NCBI GenBank assembly: GCA_964486765.1
Contig: CAZAOA010000004.1
Location: forward strand, 1-50,571
Origin: CAZAOA01 sp964486765
GTDB lineage: Bacteria > Patescibacteriota > UBA1384 > XYA2-FULL-43-10
Reading direction: 5' to 3'
Length of the DNA: 50,571 nucleotides
The translations under genes were made by a program, and so were the position numbers. The notes beneath the pieces were generated by a model. The model was given only the letters and a program-made list of their open reading frames with translations. It made no database searches and was not told the origin of the DNA. Positions 1-7,158 of this stretch are shown here, in pieces; position 1 is the stretch's first letter; every line of letters starts with the position of its first letter.

Positions 1-360
1 TACTATGCCGTTTGTTGTTAATGCTGTTTCGATGTCCTGCATTTTAGTTGTTTTGCTTACTATCAAAACGTCAATATCTCCTATCTCCTTTTTCATAGCA
101 TTGATATTTTTTAAATCAAAATGCTTATCTTCTAAGCGATTAAAAATCTTTCCTGGACGATAATGCATCAGAGCACCAACAACTTCATTATTTGCCTTTG
201 CAACTAGCACTTCACCCAAAGATAATGATTGCACGTACTCAATATTATAGTTGGCATCTTTAAAAATGTTATCGTGAAGTAGTTCCAATGCAGATTGAAA
301 ATCCTCTTCTGTGATTGGCTCTAATATTTTAACATTTGAATTTTTATTTTGTTTGGTCAT
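1..360 (-). CDS. Partial GNAT-like acetyltransferase (3' end beyond window)
   Basis: An open frame runs from an ATG at 358-360 to the window edge and gives 120 residues with no stop. The segment EVLVAKANNEVVGALMHYRP resembles the beta4 strand of GNAT N-acetyltransferases (a residue-rich strand followed by V-G-A). The acetyl-CoA binding loop would lie beyond the edge, so substrate and function cannot be named. It is co-oriented with rsmI and its first 17 bases overlap the rsmI 3' end, which suggests translational coupling. The N-terminal MTKQNKNSNVKI lies inside a repeat also seen in rsmA (see the repeat at 330-385), so the true start could be slightly downstream. The family call rests on one strand pattern only. 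Confidence 0.55.
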   Translation of the reverse strand, partial: MTKQNKNSNVKILEPITEEDFQSALELLHDNIFKDANYNIEYVQSLSLGEVLVAKANNEVVGALMHYRPGKIFNRLEDKHFDLKNINAMKKEIGDIDVLIVSKTTKMQDIETALTTNGIV

Positions 361-385
361 TGTTTCTTGTATCTTGTTTCTTTGC
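330..385. repeat. Dispersed AT-rich repeat, copy 1
   Basis: The stretch aacatttgaat...tttgtttggtcattgtttcttgtatcttgtttcttt matches a stretch at about 5857-5913 inside rsmA with only a few differences. Here it supplies the end of rsmI and the start of the GNAT-like gene. In rsmA it forms an in-frame insertion. I recognise peptides of the form KKQDTRDNNQ as recurring in Patescibacteria proteins from memory, not from a search. Confidence 0.7.
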
Positions 386-1066
386 TATGAGGGTGATCTC
401 ACCTTTAAGCTTGTGATTTTTTAGATCAACAATTACATCATCAATTGTACCACCAAAGTATTCTTCAAACATCTTTGTCATCTCTCGAGCAACAAATACT
501 TCGACATCTTTACCGAAATATTTTTTAATGTCATTTAGAGTTTTTTCAAGCCGCAAAGCATTTTCATAGATAACTACTGGAGCATCAACATTCGATACTT
601 GATTTAGTTTTGTTTGACGTCCCTTCTTTTTGGGTAAAAATCCAACAAAGTAGAACTCTTTTCTAACAAGTCCTGAGACTGAAACAGCCGCCGAAACCGC
701 ACTTGGGCCAGCAATAGGGATAACATCAATATTTTTTTTTCTTGCGATTTTTACCAACTTTTGTCCTGGATCAGATATTGCAGGAGTTCCCGCATCCGAA
801 ACATAAGCAACATTTTTATTGTTTTTAATCTTATCCAATATTTTATCTATACTTTCATCCCTTGAGTGCTGGTGAAGCGCGATCATTTTATTTTTTATCC
901 CAAGAAGTGAGAGCAATTTCCCAGTGGATCTAGTATCTTCACATGCAACAAAATCGACACTCTTAAGTGTCTCAATTGCACGCTTCGAAATATCGCCCAT
1001 ATTGCCAATGGGAGTAGCGACTACATATAATTTTCCTGGTTCAGACTTATTCATAATTCGATTCAT
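344..1066 (-). CDS. rsmI: 16S rRNA (cytidine-1402-2'-O)-methyltransferase RsmI
   Basis: The 240-residue protein has the RsmI signature near its N-terminus (GKLYVVATPIGNMGDIS), then ACEDTRSTGKLL, then SDAGTPAISDPG and PIAGPSAVSAAVSVSG. These are the conserved SAM-binding and substrate motifs of the tetrapyrrole-methylase fold. In the family the enzyme 2'-O-methylates C1402 of 16S rRNA in the decoding centre. Met5 (base 1054) is an equally good start, and no clear Shine-Dalgarno sequence decides between the two. The last residues (KKQDTRNNDQTK) and the stop come from a dispersed repeat that also occurs inside rsmA, so the original C-terminus has been replaced or extended. The stop overlaps the start of the GNAT-like gene downstream. 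Confidence 0.95.
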   Translation of the reverse strand: MNRIMNKSEPGKLYVVATPIGNMGDISKRAIETLKSVDFVACEDTRSTGKLLSLLGIKNKMIALHQHSRDESIDKILDKIKNNKNVAYVSDAGTPAISDPGQKLVKIARKKNIDVIPIAGPSAVSAAVSVSGLVRKEFYFVGFLPKKKGRQTKLNQVSNVDAPVVIYENALRLEKTLNDIKKYFGKDVEVFVAREMTKMFEEYFGGTIDDVIVDLKNHKLKGEITLIAKKQDTRNNDQTK

Positions 1067-1073
1067 ACTAACA

Positions 1074-1099
1074 TAAAACCAGACATTTAGCCAGTCTGG
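1074..1099 (-). terminator. Rho-independent terminator of the TrmB-type gene
   Basis: On the minus strand CCAGAC and GTCTGG form a 6-bp stem followed by TTTTA. It sits just after the stop of the TrmB-type regulator. The stem is short and the loop is 8-9 bases, so it is a moderate candidate. Confidence 0.5.
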
Positions 1100-1117
1100 A
1101 TGTATAACATTTCACAT

Positions 1118-1855
1118 TTAGCTCTTTGCGCCTCTCCACGCCAATTCGAATATAGTCCTTTGAGTTTTAGCTACCTCATTTGATTCAATTAGCACTCCAA
1201 ACGGCTCGGGCTTGTATGTAATCATAATTATTTTATTTGCATAGATGTTGATCTCGTTCTCTAACGGAAACAACTCTTCATCTATTATTCTCGACTCTCT
1301 AAGTTCGCTCTTGTTTCGCTTCAAATGTTTTGAAACCTCAACCGAAGAATTATATAGCCCTTTTATTTTTACTCCCTTCTTTACCCGCCTCTTTACGTAA
1401 TTTTTTGAATAGGTCGGTATAAAATTCATGGTCTCTTTTGTCACATATGCCAAGATTTCGTCGTCTTTTTCCAAAGTGTCCAGTGTGTCTTCATACAATC
1501 TCTTTATCCCTTCTTCGCCCTCAAAGTAAGAAACCGTTGGCTTCTTGTCATTGGTGTTGTAGATTGAAAGCAGATAAGGTAGATCTCCACGAAAGCTAGA
1601 TTTTTGTTCCTCGATCCGATCCAAGATTTTCTTTGGATTGTCAGCTACAAAGTAACGCTTTCCATTCTCAATAGTTTCAGCTACAAACCCTTCGTCTCTT
1701 AATCTATACAAAATGTCATACGTTGTTGGTCTTTTAATTTTTGATTTATAGGCAATTTGGTTTGCGGTAGCTTTTTCTAGCTGCAAAAGAGCAAAATAGA
1801 TACTTTGTTCGTTAATATTTAGACCCAATTTTTGGAGTGATTTAAGTATTTTCAT
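1118..1855 (-). CDS. TrmB-family transcriptional regulator
   Basis: The 245-residue protein begins with a winged helix-turn-helix typical of TrmB regulators (about residues 5-75: LGLNINEQSIYFALLQLEKA, then KRPTTYDILYRLRDEGFV with the recognition helix). A short helical linker follows, then a C-terminal domain containing SYFEGEEGIKRLYEDTLDTL and the late EPFGVLIESNEVA strand, as in TrmB-like proteins that resemble phospholipase-D folds. Family members bind DNA and often sense sugars. The effector here is unknown. Its promoter lies at 1894-1923, with an imperfect inverted repeat over 1866-1892 that would suit autoregulation. The divergent GC-rich gene at 2038 is a possible target. Confidence 0.85.
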   Translation of the reverse strand: MKILKSLQKLGLNINEQSIYFALLQLEKATANQIAYKSKIKRPTTYDILYRLRDEGFVAETIENGKRYFVADNPKKILDRIEEQKSSFRGDLPYLLSIYNTNDKKPTVSYFEGEEGIKRLYEDTLDTLEKDDEILAYVTKETMNFIPTYSKNYVKRRVKKGVKIKGLYNSSVEVSKHLKRNKSELRESRIIDEELFPLENEINIYANKIIMITYKPEPFGVLIESNEVAKTQRTIFELAWRGAKS

Positions 1856-1865
1856 AATGTGTTAT

Positions 1866-1892
1866 TAGTAGTCGGTTTTAGTCGACTTACTA
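1866..1892. promoter_or_regulatory. Operator-like inverted repeat
   Basis: TAGTAGTCG and CGACTTACTA form an inverted repeat with one extra base in the right arm. It lies between the -10 box and the start codon of the TrmB-type gene, a natural position for a repressor site. Binding by that protein is inference. Confidence 0.4.
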
Positions 1893-1893
1893 C

Positions 1894-1923
1894 ATTATAC
1901 ACTATATCGTTCGTATTTGTCAA
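1894..1923 (-). promoter_or_regulatory. Promoter of the TrmB-type gene
   Basis: On the minus strand there is a perfect -35 TTGACA (1918-1923), an 18-base spacer and a perfect -10 TATAAT (1894-1899). The predicted transcript start is about 30 bases upstream of the start codon. Confidence 0.75.
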
Positions 1924-1950
1924 TATGTTTATTTAGTAAGTCATTATGTA

Positions 1951-1979
1951 TTGACTAATTCGAATATTTGTGAGATAAT
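1951..1979 (+). promoter_or_regulatory. Promoter of the GC-rich island gene
   Basis: -35 TTGACT (1951-1956), 17-base spacer, -10 GATAAT (1974-1979). It diverges from the TrmB-type promoter 28 bases away and reads into the gene at 2038. Confidence 0.65.
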
Positions 1980-2037
1980 TCACTGTTTGGCAACCCCAAA
2001 CGTACGTTAACAACTCAACCACAAGGAGACTGCTCAA

Positions 2038-2682
2038 ATGAGCATCGCACTGCCAAGTCGCATACAAGTCCACATGTACATCACATGGACGATAACCGCC
2101 GTAGTCCTCCACTCCATCTGCCTCTGGATCATCGGCCACTGGACACCGCTCATCGGCACTGGCAAGATGCTATGGTTCGATGCCAACAAGATGCTATGGT
2201 TCTTGCCAGTATTGTTCCCTATCTCTCGATGGTGGGACCTGGTGCTCTACCCGGTCATATTGCTTCCGGTATTGGTATTTCACCAAGGTCAGAGAAACTG
2301 GGGCCTGATCATCGGAGGAATCGCTGTAATGATGATCGCCATGGTTCCCGTTCTGAAATACATACTCTGTGGGATTCTGCTTGTGGTTAATCTATTCTCG
2401 ACCATCATATCTCATTGCTCGCATGAAGCGCGTGAAGGTGAAGTACTTGAAGTAACCGCAGTGCTTCTAGTATTTGCCGCGCTAGAGGCCAACGTTGCGT
2501 TCGGCGCTTCAATGACAATCGGACTTGTAGCGGTCCTTGGCGCCGTTTACATCACCGGCCTCCTGCTTCGTTACCTTGTGTTCGCGTTTCAGTGGCTTCT
2601 ATACAGCGCCTTTCCTCTGGTTGCGGCAGCAAGAACCGCCATTGTTGAGTCGGTAAAATGGTGGTTCTTCGATGGCGAATAA
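2038..2682 (+). CDS. Multi-pass membrane protein, unknown family (GC-rich cassette)
   Basis: The 214-residue protein starts at an ATG preceded by AAGGAG at 8-base spacing. I count about six hydrophobic segments, for example VLYPVILLPVLVF, LIIGGIAVMMIAMVPVL and MTIGLVAVLGAVYITGLLL. I recognise no family motif. Base composition and codon choice (CTG, GCC, CGC, ATC) are clearly richer in G+C than the AT-rich neighbours, which suggests transfer. An internal duplication (aagatgctatggttc twice) gives KMLWFDANKMLWF. The last codons (KWWFFDGE and stop) recur at 3691-3718, see the repeat entry. It has its own promoter. Confidence 0.7.
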   Translation: MSIALPSRIQVHMYITWTITAVVLHSICLWIIGHWTPLIGTGKMLWFDANKMLWFLPVLFPISRWWDLVLYPVILLPVLVFHQGQRNWGLIIGGIAVMMIAMVPVLKYILCGILLVVNLFSTIISHCSHEAREGEVLEVTAVLLVFAALEANVAFGASMTIGLVAVLGAVYITGLLLRYLVFAFQWLLYSAFPLVAAARTAIVESVKWWFFDGE

Positions 2683-2710
2683 CCTCCCAACCAACCCAAA
2701 CGAGTCCCAG
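2656..2710 (+). repeat. Cassette 3'-end repeat, copy 1
   Basis: The stretch tggtggttcttcgatgg...aataacctccca...acccaaacgagtccc encodes the end WWFFDGE-stop of the membrane protein plus its 3' flank. A near copy lies at 3691-3742. Confidence 0.7.
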
Positions 2711-2948
2711 TTCCCCGAAGAGCTCGACATCCGCTGTACATTCCTAGAAATAAAGAGGCAGTAATATGGAAGATATGGATCGACAAGCCCAACTTGCAGA
2801 CCGGTTTCGGGGAGAGTTAGTGAACATATATCTTCAGAACTTGCTTCTTACTGAGAAATTGGTAGGGAGCAGAACTGAGGGTAAAACCTCGATCGTTAAA
2901 ACTAATGAGCCCCGACATGAGGCAAAAAGACACAGGAGACTTACCACC

Positions 2949-3476
2949 ATGCGTAACCTGATGATTGCTGTACTGATGCTGTCGGTGTCCGTCGTTGTTG
3001 CTGACGAAGTATCGCTTGGCTACTTTGGTGAGACTGGGTCGTACGATGGCGCATACATGAGCGCGTCGGTAGAGCAGTTCAATGTCTATGTAGAGCACGC
3101 AGGTGAGTGTAATTACACCCTCGCGATGCTCGATGCCGAGGTCGACGAAGGCCTCCGGGTGGGTATGCGTTTCGATTCACCCAGTATTTGGCGGCCGTAC
3201 GTGAAGAAGTCGATAGCGCTGGGTGACGGTTGGGTGGTCGGGCGCTGGTCGGTCGGTGGTTTGGGAGGCGTGAAGCAGCGCTTTGACATCTTCGCAGGCT
3301 ATCCGATCAACGATTGGTTGGCCGTCGAGGGCTGGGAGCGCTACCAGTCGGGATCGGCGCCAGCCCATAGTTGGGGACCGAAGGTATCGTACGGAGACTT
3401 CAGTCTCTGGTACGGCAAGAATTTCGGTGTTGGAGATGATGCTGTTATGGCAAACTACCAGGCATTTGCCTGGTGA
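2949..3476 (+). CDS. Exported protein, possible small beta-barrel, unknown family
   Basis: The frame is open from 2766, but the ATG at 2949 has an AGGAG 9 bases upstream and begins a textbook signal peptide (MRNLMIAVLMLSVSVVVADE, likely cleaved after A18). The mature part of about 157 residues alternates hydrophobic and polar residues, is rich in Gly, Tyr and Trp, and ends in YQAFAW. An aromatic last residue after an alternating strand is typical of outer-membrane barrels. This is a resemblance only. CPR bacteria are generally thought to lack a classical outer membrane, which makes the gene odd. Composition is GC-rich like its upstream neighbour. Alternative: a secreted beta-sandwich. Confidence 0.6.
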   Translation: MRNLMIAVLMLSVSVVVADEVSLGYFGETGSYDGAYMSASVEQFNVYVEHAGECNYTLAMLDAEVDEGLRVGMRFDSPSIWRPYVKKSIALGDGWVVGRWSVGGLGGVKQRFDIFAGYPINDWLAVEGWERYQSGSAPAHSWGPKVSYGDFSLWYGKNFGVGDDAVMANYQAFAW

Positions 3477-3690
3477 GAAGGGGGAACTGAATTGGGCGCT
3501 TGGATAAAATGGATACTCTTACAGGGTCCAAGGCTCATTGTGCTGCCTGCCAAGACGGTCTGGATGTGCGAGTAATCCAAGGATAGTGGAATGCCCCTGG
3601 GTCGGATTACAGCGGTGAGGGATTCATCTGTATTATGGGTCTGACGAAGATACCTTCCAACCCCAAAATCACAACCGGAAGCGCCTTTAT

Positions 3691-3742
3691 ATGGTGGTTC
3701 TTCGATGGTGAATGACACCCCACGAACCCAAACGAGTCCCCC
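3691..3742 (+). repeat. Cassette 3'-end repeat, copy 2
   Basis: The stretch tggtggttcttcgatgg...aatgac...acgaacccaaacgagtccc matches 2656-2710. In the matching frame it reads IWWFFDGE-stop, so it is the orphan 3' end of a gene related to the membrane protein at 2038. Confidence 0.65.
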
Positions 3743-3755
3743 TAAGGGGGACTCG
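3733..3755 (+). terminator. Strong hairpin at the island's right end
   Basis: CGAGTCCCCC-TAA-GGGGGACTCG is a perfect 10-bp stem with a 3-base loop. No long T-run follows on the plus strand, so it may be a terminator or a boundary hairpin. Confidence 0.5.
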
Positions 3756-3779
3756 TAGTCATTTAGATCAAATAAATAT

Positions 3780-5285
3780 TTAGAAAAATACTTCAAGTGC
3801 TAAAGTTACTATCACCGCTGCCGCCATTAAAAATACTGTTAACCAACCAAAAACCTTTACCCAAGTTGGATGAGTCTCCGCACCCATGATATTTTTGTCG
3901 TCTCCAACTTTCATTATTATATAGAGAAGTGGAACTGCGATTATACCGTTTATAAAAGCTGAATAGTAAAGTGCTTTGATCGGATCAATCCCGAAAAGAT
4001 TGAAAAGTAGTCCAAATAAAATTGAAAATGCTATCACCGCATAGAACGGTTTAGCCTTACTTGGTTTCTTATTCATCCCCTCTTTCCACTTCATAACCTC
4101 GGAGAGGGCATAGGCTCCAGACCCCGCCAAGATTGGTACGGCAAGCAGTCCAGTGCCAATTATTCCTAGAGCAAAGAGCAAATAAGCTTTATCCCCCGCA
4201 AGCGGTCGCAGAGCTTCTGCGGCTTGTTCGGCTGAATCGATAGAGTGGATTCCATTTTGAAAAAGTACTGTTGCTGTCGTTAAAATAATAAAGAAAAAGA
4301 CTAAATTGGCCAGTATCATCCCTGTTCTAACATCTGTTCGCATTCTAGCAATCCTCTGCTTTATCGGAGAAACCTTTCTGGACTCTTCTTTTTCAAGGTG
4401 CTCCTCCTCTACTTCTTCGGATGTTTGCCAGAAGAATAGATAAGGTGTGATGGTTGTACCCAGAATCGCCACCATCGCAAAAAGATAGTTTGAATTTAAG
4501 TGAATTTCAGGGACTATAGCTTCCATAGCCACAAAGCCCCAGTCCGGTTTGATCATTATCCCAGTTATCACATATGCAAAAACTGACAAAGTCAGCCATT
4601 TCAAGATCTTTACATAAGTTTTATAGGGAACGTAGATTTCAATTATGATGATGATTACTGCAAAAATTATAGCTGCCAGAACGAAATTGATATCTACTAA
4701 TAGCTGTAAGGAAGCGGCCATTGCGCCCAAGTCAGCGCCGATGTTTATGACATTGGCAATGATCAGAAGCATAACAGCGCTGGTGACCCAGCCCTTTTTG
4801 TATTTTTTGAGCATTACTCCGGCTAAACCCTTTGAAGTCACAACTCCTATTCGAGCACACACTTCTTGAACGGCAATCATAAGTGGCAGAATCCAAGCTG
4901 CCATCCAAATCAGCCCAAAGCCGTATTGAGCGCCAACAGAAGAGTAAGTTGCTATTCCACTTGGGTCGTCATCAGAAGCACCCGTAACCAGTCCGGGACC
5001 CAAAGTCTTGAAAAAAAACTTTGCTTTATTGTAAGGGTTGTTAAAAAATTCTTTTGCCTTATTTAGCTCTTCTTGTGTAATTTGAATCGTTCCATCTGCA
5101 GTTCTGTGACCCTTAACCATCCCCCATAAAACCATCTTTTTTGCCATCACCAAAGAGATCCCCAGTTCTCGTCGAAGATCGGACAACGAAATATGTCCTC
5201 CCGCTTTCTTTAGATCTTCTAACTCTCTGCCTGCTTCTTCTAACTTTTTCTCAGATTTTGTAGTTTCTGACACAAAGTCCCCCAC
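3780..5285 (-). CDS. NRAMP-related divalent metal transporter with N-terminal HTH-like extension
   Basis: The 501-residue membrane protein has the NRAMP fold signature GPGLVTGASDDDPSGIATYS in its first membrane helix and GTTITPYLFFWQTSEEVEEE in the sixth, with about 11 hydrophobic helices. Canonical NRAMP metal-site residues (Asn of DPGN, Met of MPH) are Gly and Thr here, so it belongs with NRAMP-related proteins and its ion cannot be named. Residues 1-85 are an unusual soluble extension (SLSDLRRELGISLVMAKKMV...QITQEELNKAKEFF) resembling a helix-turn-helix. The start overlaps the 3' end of rsmA by 46 bases in another frame, so the two are probably co-transcribed. Confidence 0.85.
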   Translation of the reverse strand: MGDFVSETTKSEKKLEEAGRELEDLKKAGGHISLSDLRRELGISLVMAKKMVLWGMVKGHRTADGTIQITQEELNKAKEFFNNPYNKAKFFFKTLGPGLVTGASDDDPSGIATYSSVGAQYGFGLIWMAAWILPLMIAVQEVCARIGVVTSKGLAGVMLKKYKKGWVTSAVMLLIIANVINIGADLGAMAASLQLLVDINFVLAAIIFAVIIIIIEIYVPYKTYVKILKWLTLSVFAYVITGIMIKPDWGFVAMEAIVPEIHLNSNYLFAMVAILGTTITPYLFFWQTSEEVEEEHLEKEESRKVSPIKQRIARMRTDVRTGMILANLVFFFIILTTATVLFQNGIHSIDSAEQAAEALRPLAGDKAYLLFALGIIGTGLLAVPILAGSGAYALSEVMKWKEGMNKKPSKAKPFYAVIAFSILFGLLFNLFGIDPIKALYYSAFINGIIAVPLLYIIMKVGDDKNIMGAETHPTWVKVFGWLTVFLMAAAVIVTLALEVFF

Positions 5286-6163
5286 TCTAGAATTGATAGC
5301 TCTTGCGCTCTTACATTTGCATTAAGCTTTGACTTTTCTATTATACCTGCAATTTCTTCTTTAGAGAATTCTGTCCCCGAAGTTAGATTATTGAGCAAAG
5401 TTTTCCGCCTTGATGCAAACCCAGTTTTAACAACTTTGAAAAATTCTTTTTCGTCGCATCCCTGTATACTAAATTCTTTATTCTTCCGCCCTTTGGGCGA
5501 GACCTCGCCACTTTGGCGGGTAATACTTGCGATTCGAAGAATCGCGCTATCAACATCAGGTGCTGGAAAAAACGATCCGCTTTTCACTATCTTAATGATC
5601 TCTGGCTCTCCATATGCTTGAACCGATACGGCTAGAAGTGACATCTGCCCTGCCTGCCCTGAGCTCGTCGAACGGGGTTTGGCACAGATTCGCTCTGCTA
5701 CTTCTTTTTGAGTCATCATCACAATCAGCTTTGGACGATGTTCGCTCTCCAAAAAGTGCCTAAGTATTTTAGATGTAATGTAATACGGAATATTGGCAAT
5801 AAGCTTGTAGCTGTTAGCTGTTAGCTTCTTAGGTTCGATATCAAGAATATCTTGATTTATAATTTGAATATTTGAATTTGTTTGATTATTGTCTCTTGTA
5901 TCTTGTTTCTTTAGAAGTTTTGCAAGTTTCTCATCCAACTCTACTGCTATCACTTCTTTGCAATATTTTGAAAGCTCAAATGTAAGTGTTCCGAGTCCTG
6001 GACCGACTTCAACAATGGTATCATCTTTGCTTAAATTGGCGGTTTCGATAATCGTGTCCAATACATCTCGATCAATTAAAAAATTCTGCCCCAAAGACTT
6101 CTTTGTATAAAGCCCGTTGCTTTTTAGAAAATGTATTAATTCCGACTTATTTGTTAAATCCAT
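5240..6163 (-). CDS. rsmA: 16S rRNA (adenine-1518/1519-N6)-dimethyltransferase RsmA (KsgA)
   Basis: The 307-residue protein shows QNFLID, motif I VEVGPGLGTLTFEL, the AVELDEKL acidic strand and the catalytic NIPYYITSKIL, all diagnostic of KsgA/RsmA. It dimethylates two adjacent adenines in helix 45 of 16S rRNA during 30S assembly. It is longer than usual because four stretches look repeat-derived: KKQDTRDNNQTNSNIQI (about 5857-5913), LTANSYKLIAN (about 5806-5832), PRSTSSGQAGQ (about 5647-5684) and RQSGEVSPKGR (about 5486-5520). All keep the frame and sit between conserved motifs. The 3' end overlaps the transporter gene downstream. Confidence 0.95.
   Translation of the reverse strand: MDLTNKSELIHFLKSNGLYTKKSLGQNFLIDRDVLDTIIETANLSKDDTIVEVGPGLGTLTFELSKYCKEVIAVELDEKLAKLLKKQDTRDNNQTNSNIQIINQDILDIEPKKLTANSYKLIANIPYYITSKILRHFLESEHRPKLIVMMTQKEVAERICAKPRSTSSGQAGQMSLLAVSVQAYGEPEIIKIVKSGSFFPAPDVDSAILRIASITRQSGEVSPKGRKNKEFSIQGCDEKEFFKVVKTGFASRRKTLLNNLTSGTEFSKEEIAGIIEKSKLNANVRAQELSILEWGTLCQKLQNLRKS
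5486..5520. repeat. Palindromic repeat inserted in rsmA
   Basis: The stretch ccgccctttgggcgagacctcgccactttggcggg is rich in inverted repeats (ccgcc/ggcgg, gggcgag/ctcgcc) and encodes RQSGEVSPKGR in frame. It is GC-rich against the rsmA background. Confidence 0.65.
5647..5684. repeat. GC-rich repeat inserted in rsmA
   Basis: The stretch gccctgcctgccctgagctcgtcgaacgggg encodes PRSTSSGQAGQ in frame. From memory, peptides like STSSGQA recur in Patescibacteria proteins. Similar cctgcctgcc sequence occurs at 48931-48950. Confidence 0.6.
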
Positions 6164-7158
6164 TAGTACCTTTTAAGTGGTGGCCAACGATCTTTATAGC
6201 CATGAGTCAATGCCCAAGCTGTAACGTGTATCTGCGAACTTGCATCCCAAATGCTTGCACCTGCATACCCGGCTTTAGGAGATACCAAATCCCATAAACT
6301 TTCAGAGTATTGGAATAACCCCTTATGTGGTCCACCGTTTGAATTCGGATTACCCATACTCTCGACCTTCATCAGATAACAGATCATGTTGGGATCAGCA
6401 TCGTATTTGGCCGATGCTTTAAGAACAATATCATTGAATTTGCACCATCCGGTTATAACCGGTTTGATCCCTACAATCAGTATCTTATCTACCGGCTCTG
6501 AAACTATCTCTGTGCTTACCAATGTTTTAGATATCTGTTCGCCATCCTCTCGAATTACTTCGTATGTAAACTTTTTCTCACCTCTTTCTCCAGCTCGCTC
6601 AACACGAGTTTTGCCCTGATCCAGATTTGGATCATCTTTTTCAACTACATCGAAATCTATATCTTCGTATTCATGAACATTTGTCCTTGCAACTCTTATG
6701 ATTTTAATACTCATACCCAACGTTAAATTTTCATCTTCTGAGAAGTTAATCTTGTCTTCATCGCCAAGTGCTACATTTTTTTCAAGAAGTAGTTCGCCAA
6801 CAGTAGTAGTCCAAGAGCGATATAGGGTTGATTTTTTACCATCTACAACTGTATAACTCGAGGCTCGATGCAATGTGATCTTCCCGCCCATCTCAAAGCC
6901 CAATTCGGGAAAAGAAGTTAGTCTATCCTCCGGAAATGGGTTTACGTCTAAGTCAACCGAAATCGTTCGTAAATCTATCTCGGTACTTGATCCGCTATGT
7001 ACAATAACTTCCCCTGTCGGTAAAACCTCCTCAACCAAAAAAGGCCAGCTGTCGGGTTCTGGGCTTAAAAGATCATTATTTGATTTTGCGTATGAGTAGC
7101 CGGCGAATAAAAAAACTGGAATAAATAGCAACGCCAGCAGGTTTATAATTATTTTCAT
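6163..7158 (-). CDS. Rpf/YabE-like secreted cell-wall protein (DUF348-G5-transglycosylase-like)
   Basis: The 331-residue protein starts with a signal peptide (about residues 1-24, FVFLFAGYSYA-type end). Next come a DUF348-like region (GEVIVHSGSSTEIDLRTISV), a G5-like domain (EKDDPNLDQGKTRVERAGERG to SEPVDKILIVG) and a C-terminal lysozyme-like domain with YLMKVESMGNPNSNG and GLFQYSESLW. The Glu of KVES matches the catalytic Glu of transglycosylases, and G-L-F-Q-Y matches the second SLT motif. The layout is that of resuscitation-promoting-factor/YabE proteins, which cut peptidoglycan outside the cell. The stop touches the rsmA start (shared base 6163), so the genes form one transcription unit. 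No cysteine-rich or anchor motif was seen. Confidence 0.8.
   Translation of the reverse strand: MKIIINLLALLFIPVFLFAGYSYAKSNNDLLSPEPDSWPFLVEEVLPTGEVIVHSGSSTEIDLRTISVDLDVNPFPEDRLTSFPELGFEMGGKITLHRASSYTVVDGKKSTLYRSWTTTVGELLLEKNVALGDEDKINFSEDENLTLGMSIKIIRVARTNVHEYEDIDFDVVEKDDPNLDQGKTRVERAGERGEKKFTYEVIREDGEQISKTLVSTEIVSEPVDKILIVGIKPVITGWCKFNDIVLKASAKYDADPNMICYLMKVESMGNPNSNGGPHKGLFQYSESLWDLVSPKAGYAGASIWDASSQIHVTAWALTHGYKDRWPPLKRY

Larger units (their letters stand above)
3477..3779. other. GC-rich gene-free stretch with cassette remnant
   Basis: I see no convincing gene on either strand. The minus-strand frame at 3455-3796 has no ribosome site and spans the composition boundary. The stretch keeps the GC-rich composition up to about 3760. 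It holds a copy of a cassette 3' end (3691-3742) and a strong hairpin (3733-3755). It looks like the decayed remainder of a third cassette gene. Confidence 0.5.

Noticed and set aside
2085..2390. Alternative 101-codon plus-strand frame inside the membrane gene
   Set aside because: The overlapping frame at 2038 has a promoter, a ribosome site and a coherent membrane topology.
3455..3796. Minus-strand 113-codon frame
   Set aside because: No ribosome site or known motif. It crosses the sharp composition border and a hairpin.
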